A stretch of 64,000 bases of DNA from Verrucomicrobiia bacterium (GCA_035629335.1 DASPIB010000007.1:1-64000), one strand, 5' to 3'. Counted from the stretch's first letter, positions 26,306 through 36,188 are shown. Notes: a model not told the origin generated them from the sequence alone. Translations and numbers: made by a program.

Positions 26306-28672
26306 CTAGCGTACCGGCGTACCGGTTGGGATAGGCTGTACAAAATCAGCGGATACGTCTAAGATTCGCGCTATTTTATCGTCCCCGTAGTGTTTACGTA
26401 AGGCAGCCCATGATTCTACGTGGCGCTTTTTGCCGTGTTCGATAACGTAGACCTTTTTATCGCCGTGACTACGGACGAATTGGTCTAGCTGACCGGCGAT
26501 CGCAAGTTTTGTGAGCGTGCTATCGGCTATGGCAGTGAGGTGAGTGGTTGCAACGGCGTAACGCTCGGGCAGAAGCATTGGCGCGCTCACACTGTAGCGT
26601 TTTCCGTTTTGGATAAACCACACTGCGCCAGAGGTATCTTTTAGCCAATAGGCGAGCGGTGAGCTGGTAGGGTAGGCGTTGGCCGCTTCGGGTGTGACGC
26701 TGCGGACATCGCCCATGGTTTTACCAAAGTTTTTTAGTTGAGCTACAGAGGTGACATGGTGTTTTTTGCCATTGTTTATCAGGTATACCTCTGGGGCACG
26801 GTTGCTGCGTATGAGACTCCCTTCAGCAAGCAACGGTTGCTCGCTGACAGTATAGAGCTTAGTTACTTCGGTCGTTAAATTAATGGCATCACCAGTCCTA
26901 AAACCGTAACTGGCGAGATCGGCTTGTGAATAAACGTGCCGGAAAGCACCATCGACGTAGAGGTAAATCTTACTGCTTTTGTTAATTCGGATAGGTTTAT
27001 TGGTTGGTACTACATTAGTGAAAGCTGCCAGGAAGACGTCGTCAGATAGCTTATAGTTGCTACCGGCGACACCAAGCTTAGTGACGTCGGCAGGGGAAAG
27101 ATGGATTTTGTATTTTCCTGAGAGCAGATAGTATTTACCGGCGGCGTCGCGAACGTAGTTATCGATGGGCGCGGTCGCAGCTGCGGGCAGTTGATCGACG
27201 ATTTTAGCTGGCGCCGCGTAGTCAACTGGCTTCTCGGCTTCGTGAATAATTTTTGGCGCAATTGCCTGGCGTCCGGTACCATTCCACCAGTGGTAGGCTG
27301 CTGTATCTGTTGCAGCAACCAGCGTACTAGCGGTTAAAATGGGTGCACCGGTCGAGAGGGCGGTAGCAAAACGGCTCGAGAGCGTGACTGAAGCCCGCGA
27401 GACGTAAGCCGGGGAGCCAAGGGTTTCAAAGGCCTGACGCGACGAGATATGACGCTTCTTGCCGTCCTGGACAAAGAATACCTCCGGTCGATCGTGCTGG
27501 CGAAGCACATTCTGCATTTCTGATCGGGCGGCATACCAACTGGCAAGCTCTTTTGGTAAACTTGCTTCTTGGCCCATCCGGAAGCCGTACTGAGCATACT
27601 GAGCAGCCGAACTAAACTTATGCTTGCCCGATTGGCTAATGGCATAAATCTCATCGCCTTCAAACCGAGCTATGTCTGGCAGGGCGCCTTTTGGAGTGAG
27701 TCCGGCAAAAGCTTGAGGAGAAATGCTTTTAATGCGGCCAAACAGGCTGCCGTAGCCGTAATCTTTTAGTTGGTTATTGTTGACCAAGTAATAATAGGTG
27801 TTACTCGCACCGGTGATATAGATGCCGCCGCGGCCAGCCACCGTAAAGAACGGTGTATCGGAGCCGGTAGTGGCACCAAACCAATCTTTGAAATACAAGT
27901 AGAAATTGCGATTACCGTAGGCACCACAGCTATCACCCTGGCCATAGCCAGCGGCGAGGGCAGAGCGGTTTGGCTGATAGGGCGTGTAATTATACAGTGC
28001 AGCCGTCGCTCGGTTTTCAATGTTTACCATGCTACTGCCACAGGCGGCATTAGGATTGTAGTAGATGCGATTGCTACCGACAGTGTAACGAACATACCAA
28101 TTTGGGTCGTCATTCATAATGGCACGGAACATTTTAGCCGCCCAGCGTACTTGGTTAGAAAAACCATAGTACTCGCGGTCGCAAGGGGCGGTATCAGGGC
28201 AGCCGTAGCCAGTGGCGCTGCGGTATTGCACTTTCCAGGGCCAGCTATCGGTAATGAGGCCTTGTTCTTTTTGTAGCAGCACAATTAAGACTTGCGGGTT
28301 TATTTGGTACTGCACTGCTACCTCTTTAATAATCTGGGCGGCGCTTTTGGTGCTTTCTCTGTAATCTTTCAAGCAAATGAATGGCGGCGGGTTGCCGCGC
28401 GAACGACCATATTGTGCCCTTGTGCCGCCACCGTATTCGGAGGGTTGGGTGCCATTGGTGTCGCAGTGCGGTACTTTACTGTTGAGAAAATGCTGAATTT
28501 GTGCGGCCGACATGCTGTTTGCATTAGTAAATGTAGAATCATCAATAATCCGGCCGGCCTTGAAGCCAGCGGTTGAGCCAGCGGCTGATGCTGAAGACTG
28601 CGTCAGTAGTGACGCAGCAGCTAAGAATAATATACCGAATAAAACAAGCCTTATTGAGGCTAATCGTTTCAT
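26306..28672 (-). CDS. Large secreted surface protein with seven-fold GKKxHxxS repeats
   Basis: 788 residues. Signal peptide (1-30, ending ASAA). Residues about 40-270 form a lysozyme-like domain with LLQKEQGLITDSWPW, suggesting a transglycosylase-type fold with a catalytic Glu. The remainder consists of about seven repeats of 55-75 residues with the core [VI]-[YF]-x4-G-K-[KR]-x-H-x2-S followed by L-x3-G, for example VYLINNGKKHHVTSVAQL and VYVIEHGKKRHVESWAAL. Probably exposed at the surface, binding host wall or polysaccharide; that is inference. Its ATG overlaps the stop of the upstream gene by 4 bases. Confidence 0.75.
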   Translation of the reverse strand: MKRLASIRLVLFGILFLAAASLLTQSSASAAGSTAGFKAGRIIDDSTFTNANSMSAAQIQHFLNSKVPHCDTNGTQPSEYGGGTRAQYGRSRGNPPPFICLKDYRESTKSAAQIIKEVAVQYQINPQVLIVLLQKEQGLITDSWPWKVQYRSATGYGCPDTAPCDREYYGFSNQVRWAAKMFRAIMNDDPNWYVRYTVGSNRIYYNPNAACGSSMVNIENRATAALYNYTPYQPNRSALAAGYGQGDSCGAYGNRNFYLYFKDWFGATTGSDTPFFTVAGRGGIYITGASNTYYYLVNNNQLKDYGYGSLFGRIKSISPQAFAGLTPKGALPDIARFEGDEIYAISQSGKHKFSSAAQYAQYGFRMGQEASLPKELASWYAARSEMQNVLRQHDRPEVFFVQDGKKRHISSRQAFETLGSPAYVSRASVTLSSRFATALSTGAPILTASTLVAATDTAAYHWWNGTGRQAIAPKIIHEAEKPVDYAAPAKIVDQLPAAATAPIDNYVRDAAGKYYLLSGKYKIHLSPADVTKLGVAGSNYKLSDDVFLAAFTNVVPTNKPIRINKSSKIYLYVDGAFRHVYSQADLASYGFRTGDAINLTTEVTKLYTVSEQPLLAEGSLIRSNRAPEVYLINNGKKHHVTSVAQLKNFGKTMGDVRSVTPEAANAYPTSSPLAYWLKDTSGAVWFIQNGKRYSVSAPMLLPERYAVATTHLTAIADSTLTKLAIAGQLDQFVRSHGDKKVYVIEHGKKRHVESWAALRKHYGDDKIARILDVSADFVQPIPTGTPVR

Positions 28673-29247
28673 TGCACGCTCACCTCCTGGGTGGTTTCAC
28701 CTTTAAAATTTTTGCTTTCGTAACTGATGGTTAGTTTCCAGGCGCCTTTTTCGAGATTGGCAACAGGGATGTTAAAGCCTTTGCACATAGAGTAGCTAGG
28801 CATGGTCTGGGTGTCAACGGTCTCGGTAAAGGCTGTGGTGCTGACGCGCGTAAGGGTGGCGGTACATTTACTATCGGCATCGATGGTGTTGATCGAGGCA
28901 CGAATGCGCAAGGTGGTGCCGGTTTGATTCACCGAATCGATAGTAACTTGGGCTTGGCGTTTGCTGGTACCAGGTTCGCTGTTATCGGGGGGAGTAGGTG
29001 AAGGCTTTTGCGGCTCTTTGTCGGTAGCAGTTTGTTCGCCGGCATCAATTTGGTCGTCGGTCGGCGGGCTGGTGTTAATATCGTTTTGGGCCGGCTCGGT
29101 TGATTCAGTGGCGGTGCTCGAAGGTGAGCTGAAAGGGCCAATTTTTTGCATGGCCGCATACGCGGTACCTGCGCCAGCTAGAACAATTAGTAGTGCAAGA
29201 AGAATGATGGTTTTTTTGTGTGATTTTGGTTTTTTGAGGCTTTTCAT
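28669..29247 (-). CDS. Membrane-anchored exported protein with acidic Pro/Thr linker
   Basis: 192 residues. Basic N-terminus (KSLKKPKSHKK), one helix (12-31), then a Thr/Ser/Pro/Asp/Glu linker to about residue 95, then a small beta-rich domain with two Cys (DSKCTATL, YSMCKGF) likely disulfide-bonded, resembling an Ig-like fold. Overlaps the surface protein by 4 bases, so the two are probably partners at the cell surface. Family not identified. Confidence 0.6.
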   Translation of the reverse strand: MKSLKKPKSHKKTIILLALLIVLAGAGTAYAAMQKIGPFSSPSSTATESTEPAQNDINTSPPTDDQIDAGEQTATDKEPQKPSPTPPDNSEPGTSKRQAQVTIDSVNQTGTTLRIRASINTIDADSKCTATLTRVSTTAFTETVDTQTMPSYSMCKGFNIPVANLEKGAWKLTISYESKNFKGETTQEVSVQ

Positions 29248-29318
29248 GACGGACCTATTTTATTGCTTATGTTAATTATAGACCTTTCTTGAAAAGTGCA
29301 CAACAAGCAGCGGTACGA

Positions 29319-30221
29319 TTATTCGTTATTTTTCGATCGAAGTTGCAATTTGTCTTTGGCATGGAGCGAAGTAGCAATAAGAAACAGAAGGCCCAAGAAA
29401 ATAAAGTAAAACGCCCGATCGATGACGCTAGCAGCAATGACGGTCTGGCTGTCGATGCCGTGAAGTTGCTGTGAAAACAGCAAGAACGATTCTCGAATAC
29501 CAATTGAACCTGGCGTGAGAGCAGCAAACAGGGCGAAATTAGCCGCCCCGGTGTAGGTGAAAGCCTGTTGCAGTGAAATGGAGCTATCGATTGAGCGGAG
29601 TTCGATAAAGTAAATAATCGCCACCACTGTGACCTGTAATAGCGTCACTACGGCCAGCTGTAAGAATAATTTTGGTGAGCCAGAAGGAGCTTTTTTACCG
29701 GTCCGCTTGCGCCAGATAATAAATAAAAAGGCCAGCCCAACTAATCCGGCTACGGCAAAGACAATCGCCATCGGTTCGAGCACGCCAAGCAACAAAAAAA
29801 TAGCGCTAAAAATCGCAAAAAACAGGTAGTAGTAGACGGTTGCGAGGCCATAATCGCGTAGTTTGATACCGAGTTTCTTTTTTAGATAGATTGCCCGAAA
29901 ACCCGGGCCGCTCTGTAAAGGACCAAAAAAGTTTACAATCGTGGAGTAAATAGTCAGCAGAAAGCCTTCTTTTCGGCCAATAACCGCCTTACACATCTGT
30001 ACATTAACGTGCAAAATGCTGGCGGTGGCAAACAAAAACACAAAATAGAGTGCCAGTATGCCGGCGGCCTCAGGAAGTCTGACCGAAGTAAGATGCTGAA
30101 ACAGCTCAGGATGGGTGACGGCATAAAAACTGAAAGCTGCTAATGATAGCACTAAAATGGCAATGCCGGCGGTAGTTCGAACCTTTTTTGAACGTATAAG
30201 AGCGGTTATTTTTTCGCGCAT
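29319..30221 (-). CDS. LPG synthase transmembrane region-like (UPF0104) protein
   Basis: 300 residues, about eight membrane helices. Contains GPLQSGPGFRAIYLKKKLGI and the C-terminal LTPGSIGIRESF motif, characteristic of the lysylphosphatidylglycerol synthase TM / AglD-like family. It lacks the soluble aminoacyl-transfer domain of MprF, so it more likely acts as a lipid flippase or glycolipid partner. The ATG at 30221 was chosen; the longer frame overlaps the divergent gene. It lies head-to-head with the GT39-like gene, sharing only 47 bases. Confidence 0.75.
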   Translation of the reverse strand: MREKITALIRSKKVRTTAGIAILVLSLAAFSFYAVTHPELFQHLTSVRLPEAAGILALYFVFLFATASILHVNVQMCKAVIGRKEGFLLTIYSTIVNFFGPLQSGPGFRAIYLKKKLGIKLRDYGLATVYYYLFFAIFSAIFLLLGVLEPMAIVFAVAGLVGLAFLFIIWRKRTGKKAPSGSPKLFLQLAVVTLLQVTVVAIIYFIELRSIDSSISLQQAFTYTGAANFALFAALTPGSIGIRESFLLFSQQLHGIDSQTVIAASVIDRAFYFIFLGLLFLIATSLHAKDKLQLRSKNNE

Positions 30222-30268
30222 GGAGGTGCCTTTATAATTAAACGACTTGCTATACTGAATAAAGATAT

Positions 30269-31774
30269 ATGAATAGTGTAGCATCTTTCTGGCGGCTCTG
30301 GACGGCGCGGGTACCGGGTATCATAGCGCACCGTTATTTTTTTTATGGAGTGGTGCTCGTTTTTTGTATCAGCGCAGTTTGGTTGGCGGTATCGGTGACG
30401 TATCCAATGATCTTCGACGAAGAATATCACTTGGGAATTATTGATATATACTCGCGGCAGTTATCGCCGTTTATAGCCGTTCAGCCACCCGAAGCGGCGG
30501 TTTACGGGGATATTACCCGCTATAATTCGTACCTGTATCATTATTTAGCTAGTTTTCCCTACCGATTGGCAAAGCTTTTTACTTCTGATATTCAGACATT
30601 GACGATTCTGCTCCGTCTTTTAAGTGTTGCCACGGTAGTTGCGGCACTATTTATGTATCGCTGGGTGTTGCTGCTTGCAAAGCTGCCTCGAGCGGTGGTG
30701 CATTTTACTCTATTATTATTTGTCGCAACGCCACTGGTGCCTTTTGTTTCGGCGCATGTGAGTTACGATCCGGTTACGCTGCTACTTGTTCCGGCGATGG
30801 CCTACTGCCTGCTAAGAGCCATCCAAAAAGAAGACTGGGCGGGATGGCTATTGGGGCTGGTGTCGCTTGGTATGCTGGCTACTTTGGTGAAGTTTACGAT
30901 GTTGCCGATCTTTGCGGTCTTTTTACTGATTGCTGGGGTGGTATTGGTACGCCAGCATAAAACAAAGATTTTTACAGATTTTATAGATAGTTTTAAGAAG
31001 TTACGCTTCGGGGTAAAAGGGGTGCTTATTGTGCTGCTGGTTATAAGTTTTGGCTTATTTGCCGAACGGTACGGTGGCAACTTGTTGCGCTACCACTCAC
31101 TCACACCAGATTGTAGCCAGGTGCAAAGTCGCGAAACTTGCTTGCAGTACAGTCCGTGGGCCCGAAATGACACATTGCTGGCTCAGCAGAAAATAGAGCC
31201 AAAAGCGGTGAACAACCCACTGCTCTACACTGTTGTTAACTGGTTGCCGCAGATTATTAATGATCTTTTCATTACCGCGGCCTATCCGCCTACGGGCGCA
31301 TTAGCGCTGCACCAGGGCACGCCGCAGAATCTCCATGCGGCAGCCGGCCACCCGGTCCTGCGGTGTATTGGCTGGAGTATATTGCTTGGCGGAGCGGTGT
31401 TGGTGTGGCTTTTTCGGCGACAATTAAAGTACCATCTACCACTCCTATTTATACTTGCCGGTGGGGCGATTTATACCATTGCGCTGTGGTGGCGTAATTA
31501 TAGCGAATATAGCCTTTTTGCGGTACCGGTGGCTATTCAGGGACGGTATTTTATTCCACTGCTGCCGTTTCTGCTGGCACTGATTGTGCTGGCAGCCAGT
31601 AGGGTCCTGAAGCGACGTAGTATAAAGGCAGTTATTGCAACAGGGCTGATTGTCGCGGGCGTATTCGGGTCGGGCGCGTTAACCTATATTTTTTATAGCG
31701 AAACCGACTGGCACTGGCCGGCAATGCGCCAAGCTAACGAATTTCTTCAAACAGTGGTACACTATATGAAATGA
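30269..31774 (+). CDS. GT39-like polytopic membrane glycosyltransferase (copy A)
   Basis: 501 residues, about eleven helices. After the first helix comes the motif TYPMIFDEEYHLGIIDIY, where the acidic pair matches the catalytic D-E of GT-C enzymes (PMT/ArnT type), and DITRYNSYLYHYLASFPYRL. These enzymes take sugar from a polyprenyl-phosphate donor outside the membrane. A TATACT extended -10 stands 12 bases before the ATG. Overlaps copy B by 4 bases (ATGA). Confidence 0.75.
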   Translation: MNSVASFWRLWTARVPGIIAHRYFFYGVVLVFCISAVWLAVSVTYPMIFDEEYHLGIIDIYSRQLSPFIAVQPPEAAVYGDITRYNSYLYHYLASFPYRLAKLFTSDIQTLTILLRLLSVATVVAALFMYRWVLLLAKLPRAVVHFTLLLFVATPLVPFVSAHVSYDPVTLLLVPAMAYCLLRAIQKEDWAGWLLGLVSLGMLATLVKFTMLPIFAVFLLIAGVVLVRQHKTKIFTDFIDSFKKLRFGVKGVLIVLLVISFGLFAERYGGNLLRYHSLTPDCSQVQSRETCLQYSPWARNDTLLAQQKIEPKAVNNPLLYTVVNWLPQIINDLFITAAYPPTGALALHQGTPQNLHAAAGHPVLRCIGWSILLGGAVLVWLFRRQLKYHLPLLFILAGGAIYTIALWWRNYSEYSLFAVPVAIQGRYFIPLLPFLLALIVLAASRVLKRRSIKAVIATGLIVAGVFGSGALTYIFYSETDWHWPAMRQANEFLQTVVHYMK

Positions 31775-33264
31775 TCGCTTCTAAGCCTCCGTTTACCAAA
31801 CGCTGTATCGCACTACTCGGCAGCTGGCAGTTCTTTGCGGCCGTTGTCGGCCTTTTTTGGTTGCAGGCAATATGGGTCGCCATCACCGCCAGCTACCCGC
31901 TTATCTTTGACGAACCTTACCACGTGGGAATTATCGAGATATACGCGCAGCAGTGGGGGCCGCTTATTACGGCCCAAAGCCCTGAGTCAGCGGTGTTCGG
32001 GGATATTACTCGGTACGGATCGTATCTGTATCATTACCTCATGAGTTTTCCTTATCGCGTAGCGAAACTGCTGACCGGCGACAGTTTACTGGCGATTGTT
32101 ACCGTGCGGGTGATCTCGACAGCCTTTGTTGCCGCCAGTTTGTTATTTTACCGTAAAACGCTTCTGGCGCTGGGCCTTAGTCGAGCCACGACGAATGTAG
32201 CCATCCTATTGTTCTCGCTTATTCCTCTGGTGAGCTATATCGCCGGCCATGTCAGTTATGACACGCTGCAAATACTCGGTTCGGCGGTGTTCGCGTATTA
32301 TCTGGTGCGGTTCATAAAAGGTATGGGCAACAGCTTTGTTAACGGCGGCGCTTTAGTGACTACCGGTTTGCTCACCAGCCTGGTAAAGTTTTCGTTTCTG
32401 CCAATTTTCTTTATTGGGGTACTCGGGGCATTAGTTTGGACACTATACAAACGCAGAAAAATTATAACTTCAATCGGCGAAGGTTACCGGGCGCTTTCTG
32501 TAGTGAAGCGCATTTTGCTGATTGTGCCGCTTGTTATTGGGATAGGGTTATTTTTCGAGCGGTTTGGCGTGAACGCGCTGGTATATAAGAGCTTAGAAGC
32601 GCCGTGCGAAAAAGTGCGGAGCGTTGGAGAATGCCAGCAATATGTGCCTTGGGCCAGGAACTACGAGCTTCGAAAGAAGCAATTGACGAGCCCGTCGCCG
32701 ATTGTCAACCGAATTGAATACACCAAAGACTATTGGCTGCCCGAAATGGTCAATAGCCTATTGATTGCCGGCCTCGACCAAGATCCGCGATCAAATAGGT
32801 ACGGAATATCGCCCGGGCTGCCGGTATTACGGATTGCACTGTGGGCATTTCTGTTTATTAGCCTGGCGGCGCTTTTACTGGTTGGCTGGCGCGTATTCAA
32901 TACCCCAGCGAGCTTCCTGATATTAATTATTGTAATTGGTTATCTTCTAGTGCTTTGGATCAGGAATTATCAAGAATACGTGCAGCTAGCCTTTCCGGTT
33001 GCAGTGCAAGGCCGCTATAGTTTGCCAGTGCTGCTATTCATCGTAGCTTTTAGCCTGCAGGCTATCGCTATAATTTTACGGGCGCAATGGTTAAAAGTAA
33101 GCTTGCTGGTTGCTGGCCTGCTGGTTGGCTCACAGGGTGGTGGTATAGTAACATATCTTATTCTGCAGCGAGACGAAACTCATTTGCCAAAGTCACCGCT
33201 TATTCCGGTAGATGCACATATAAAAACACTGCTTAAAAAAGTCGTGAAGGAACGCTTAAAATAG
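31771..33264 (+). CDS. GT39-like polytopic membrane glycosyltransferase (copy B)
   Basis: 497 residues, clearly paralogous to copy A along its whole length: SYPLIFDEPYHVGIIEIY, GDITRYGSYLYHYLMSFPYR and the C-terminal VAVQGRYSLPVLLF against VAIQGRYFIPLLPF. Tandem duplication is likely. It keeps the catalytic-type D-E. The 3' end overlaps the convergent third membrane glycosyltransferase by 32 bases, within the coding sequences of both. Confidence 0.75.
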   Translation: MIASKPPFTKRCIALLGSWQFFAAVVGLFWLQAIWVAITASYPLIFDEPYHVGIIEIYAQQWGPLITAQSPESAVFGDITRYGSYLYHYLMSFPYRVAKLLTGDSLLAIVTVRVISTAFVAASLLFYRKTLLALGLSRATTNVAILLFSLIPLVSYIAGHVSYDTLQILGSAVFAYYLVRFIKGMGNSFVNGGALVTTGLLTSLVKFSFLPIFFIGVLGALVWTLYKRRKIITSIGEGYRALSVVKRILLIVPLVIGIGLFFERFGVNALVYKSLEAPCEKVRSVGECQQYVPWARNYELRKKQLTSPSPIVNRIEYTKDYWLPEMVNSLLIAGLDQDPRSNRYGISPGLPVLRIALWAFLFISLAALLLVGWRVFNTPASFLILIIVIGYLLVLWIRNYQEYVQLAFPVAVQGRYSLPVLLFIVAFSLQAIAIILRAQWLKVSLLVAGLLVGSQGGGIVTYLILQRDETHLPKSPLIPVDAHIKTLLKKVVKERLK

Positions 33265-34726
33265 ACCGTTTTTGCTGGAACTGGGCCTTGCGGATTCTAT
33301 AAAAACTCAGAAATACCCAAACGACACTCAGGCAGATAACGGCAAGACCACCCACAATCAACAGCTCACGCAGCGAGCGTGGCATCGTAAAATCGAATGA
33401 ACCGTTGGTGTAGACGGCGAGCTTACCGGTTTCGGCTTTAAAAATTGAATACAGCACCGTCCAGAGGCCACCAAAGAAGACTACCAGATAGAGTATTTTG
33501 CCTGGCCAGCGAAGATAATGGGCGCCAAGGGCAGGAAGAAAGACAGTTGCTAACAGTGCAGGCAAGAGATAGCGATAATTGTTAGCGCCACCATTCATGA
33601 TGTGTTGCGCTAGTAGCAGCACGATACCGATTGAGTGAAGGACAATTAGGCCAATCAGCAGTAAGAAGCGTTTTTCGTGGTGCGTTCGATGCCGCCGCGA
33701 CCAAAGGATAGTACCGATTATGCCAGCTGCAAACAGTACGAAACAGCTAAGAATAATAATCTGGCTACTACTAAATCCAGCGAAGTACTGCTGAATAAAA
33801 TCAGGCCTGCTGAGCACGTTTCCAAAAGTGAAATACTGCCGATTAAGATGCTCTATTGCCCACTCGGTTTGACTACCAACAAATGAGCCGCTGTAGGTAT
33901 AATTTCGAACATAGTACCAGCCAGCGATAACCAAGCTAAGTCCGGCCGTAAGGGTAGCGGCGCCAATGCCTTTTAAAAGGCTGGCTTTTATAGAGGTACC
34001 TAATTGTTGGCGGTGGAGTGGGTAGGCAATGACCAGTGTCAAACAGGCGACCATAACGTTAACGAGCATCGTTGCTCGCGTGAAAAGCCCAAGCGCAGCT
34101 AGCAGCGCTAATAAGCCTACCCGCCGCCTGGTTGGCCCTTCGAGCAGTATGTAGCCAGCCAAGCCAACGGTCACAACCGAAAGCAGCGTTGCGAGTGGGT
34201 CATTATAAATAGCTGAGCTGGTGCCGATATGCATGCTGACCACGCTCCCGAGCAGTGTTGCGCCAAGAATGACCCGAGGTGACTGGCGCCAACGGGCTAA
34301 AATCGGCGGAATGGCGAGTAGCGCCAAAAGCCCAATGATAAGTGATAGCATTCTTCCAACGAACACCATTACGCCTGGCGATCCAAAGCTATCTGCTAGC
34401 GCAACAAAGGGCGCCAAGATCATATAATACAAAGGTGGATGCTGGGAGACCCACTGCACCGGTGGGGTATAGGCGCCCGGTACTTTAAAGTGCGCTCCAT
34501 CAAAAAACCGCGGCAGTTGAAGCTGCGAAACATCTACCACGTAATCGAGGTGCAGGGCTTCATCGCCCGTTGCTAGCGGCGGAATCAGTAAGGCGTGCAA
34601 AAACGCTGCCGCACTGAACAATACAGCGACGGCAACAATACCAGATATGAGTTTGCGTCGAACTAAATCGGGAATATTTGGCAAGTACCATTGACTGACC
34701 CGTTGCCAGAACGATGCCCTTGCCAC
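33233..34726 (-). CDS. Polytopic membrane glycosyltransferase, GT-C type
   Basis: 497 residues, about eleven helices. After the first helix ATGDEALHLDYVVDV gives the acidic GT-C site, and QHPPLYYMILAPFVALADS follows, as in ArnT/PMT-like and DUF2142-like proteins. More distant from copies A and B. Four bases follow before the GT2 gene (stop of GT2 at 34731), so GT2 and this protein form an operon: the GT2 would make the polyprenyl-phosphate sugar this enzyme uses. Confidence 0.72.
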   Translation of the reverse strand: MARASFWQRVSQWYLPNIPDLVRRKLISGIVAVAVLFSAAAFLHALLIPPLATGDEALHLDYVVDVSQLQLPRFFDGAHFKVPGAYTPPVQWVSQHPPLYYMILAPFVALADSFGSPGVMVFVGRMLSLIIGLLALLAIPPILARWRQSPRVILGATLLGSVVSMHIGTSSAIYNDPLATLLSVVTVGLAGYILLEGPTRRRVGLLALLAALGLFTRATMLVNVMVACLTLVIAYPLHRQQLGTSIKASLLKGIGAATLTAGLSLVIAGWYYVRNYTYSGSFVGSQTEWAIEHLNRQYFTFGNVLSRPDFIQQYFAGFSSSQIIILSCFVLFAAGIIGTILWSRRHRTHHEKRFLLLIGLIVLHSIGIVLLLAQHIMNGGANNYRYLLPALLATVFLPALGAHYLRWPGKILYLVVFFGGLWTVLYSIFKAETGKLAVYTNGSFDFTMPRSLRELLIVGGLAVICLSVVWVFLSFYRIRKAQFQQKRSILSVPSRLF

Positions 34727-34730
34727 GGTG

Positions 34731-35672
34731 CTACTTATCGAACCGGATGTGTTTTAGATGCTCGAGAGTCTCTTCGGTTAGAATTCGGTTGGTGCGGATA
34801 ATATCCGCCACAATGCCTAGCACAAACGATAAAAAGGAAGCGATCAGTAGAGTGGTACCGACAATTAACGACTGCACGTGGCTACCATCACTGCCGTTGA
34901 CGATCAGGTAAAAGTAGCGCACGAACGGAATTAACCCGAGGGCAAGCAGCGTCACGCCAAGGGTCGTAAATATGACGTGCGGCTTGTACATTAGGTAGGC
35001 TCGCACAATAGCGGCACCAGACTTCATGACGTGTTGGCGCATCGATTTAAACAGCCGCGATTCGCGAGTTTTCGCATTGGTGGTAATTGGGATGCTGGTA
35101 ATGGCCATCCGCTTGTTGCCGGCCTGAATGATAGTTTCCATGCAGTAACTAAACTGGGTAATAATATTCATCCGCATAAGCGAACCGCGTGAGTAGGCCC
35201 TGAAACCACTGGCGGCATCAGGGATATTTGTGCCGGCGGCTTTATTGACGATGTAGCTGCCAAAACGCTGCAAGGCTTTTTTGAGCGGTGAAAAGTGGGC
35301 AATAGTGCTGGTTTGGCGGTCGCCAATGACGATATCAGCTTTGCCTTCCAGGATCGGCTTGACTAAATCAGGGATGCGATCTTGCGGGTACTGGTTGTCG
35401 CCATCGGTGTTAACGACAATATCAGCGCCCTGCGCCAGGGCATACGACACGCCATCGTGAAATGAACGAGCGAGACCCATATTTCGGGCGTGTCGCACAA
35501 TATGATGTACGCCTAGCTTTTTCGCAACTTCAACTGTTTTATCAGTAGAGCCGTCATCGACAACCAGGTATTCTAATACATCAACGCCATCAATTTTCTT
35601 TGGCATCTTTTCAAACACAAGCGGTAGGGTTGCCTCTTCGTTAAGGCAAGGGATTTGGATGATAACTTTCAT
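34731..35672 (-). CDS. Polyprenyl-phosphate glycosyltransferase (DPMS/GtrB-like GT2)
   Basis: 313 residues. GT-A domain beginning MKVIIQIPCLNEEATLPLVF, with VVDDGSTDKTVE and the metal-binding NTDGDNQYPQD, then two C-terminal membrane helices (about 230-300). This is the dolichol/undecaprenyl-phosphate mannose or glucose synthase type. It would charge the lipid carrier for the neighbouring GT-C enzymes. AAGG lies before the ATG. Confidence 0.88.
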   Translation of the reverse strand: MKVIIQIPCLNEEATLPLVFEKMPKKIDGVDVLEYLVVDDGSTDKTVEVAKKLGVHHIVRHARNMGLARSFHDGVSYALAQGADIVVNTDGDNQYPQDRIPDLVKPILEGKADIVIGDRQTSTIAHFSPLKKALQRFGSYIVNKAAGTNIPDAASGFRAYSRGSLMRMNIITQFSYCMETIIQAGNKRMAITSIPITTNAKTRESRLFKSMRQHVMKSGAAIVRAYLMYKPHVIFTTLGVTLLALGLIPFVRYFYLIVNGSDGSHVQSLIVGTTLLIASFLSFVLGIVADIIRTNRILTEETLEHLKHIRFDK

Positions 35673-35795
35673 AGTTACCTTAATTATATAGTAAAAGCTA
35701 AGCCGCGCAAAATACGTTAATTGAGGCTAATTGGACTATATCCAGGATTGTGACAGCTGGCGCCATAAGAAGTTTAGCGCTTGTCACAGTTTGAC

Positions 35796-35824
35796 TTGTA
35801 CGTTTATAGGGGAAAAGGTAGAAT
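35796..35824 (+). promoter_or_regulatory. Promoter of the 35.9-kb orphan gene
   Basis: TTGTAC (35796-35801), a 17-base spacer and TAGAAT (35819-35824), 36 bases before the start codon. Confidence 0.6.
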
Positions 35825-35859
35825 AGATAGGTTGTCCCTCCAGAGATAGGAGCAATTTC

Positions 35860-36177
35860 ATGGGCAAGTCGAAGCCAGTAACGCATGCACGAGTTCTCGC
35901 TGCTGTTAAGGCTGCTGCGCCTGAAATGGATGAGGGCTGGATTTCAAAAGCCACCCAGAACGTGTTGGGTGACCTCACCCCAGGCGAGGGAACGGCTATT
36001 GGTGATTCTCACCGACTGAAGAGGGTAACTCTTACGGTCAAGAATGTAAGTGCAAAGGACATTGAGTCGGGAAGCTTTTGGCTTGATGGCAAGGGTATGA
36101 CGCTCCCTGGCGTTTCGCTGACGGACGAAGATCTCGCGGCAGCGGTTCAGCGTCGGGTTGAGACGAACCAAAAGTAG
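35860..36177 (+). CDS. Orphan small soluble protein
   Basis: 105 residues, family not recognised. Basic N-terminus (MGKSKPVTHARVLAAVKAAA), mixed alpha/beta, no Cys, no signal peptide or helix of membrane type. Strong AGGAG 7 bases before the ATG, own promoter and a perfect hairpin terminator 11 bases after the stop. It sits alone between the glycosyltransferase block and ugd, and is a typical member of the solitary-gene set described under findings. Confidence 0.7.
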   Translation: MGKSKPVTHARVLAAVKAAAPEMDEGWISKATQNVLGDLTPGEGTAIGDSHRLKRVTLTVKNVSAKDIESGSFWLDGKGMTLPGVSLTDEDLAAAVQRRVETNQK

Positions 36178-36188
36178 GCAACCCCAAA

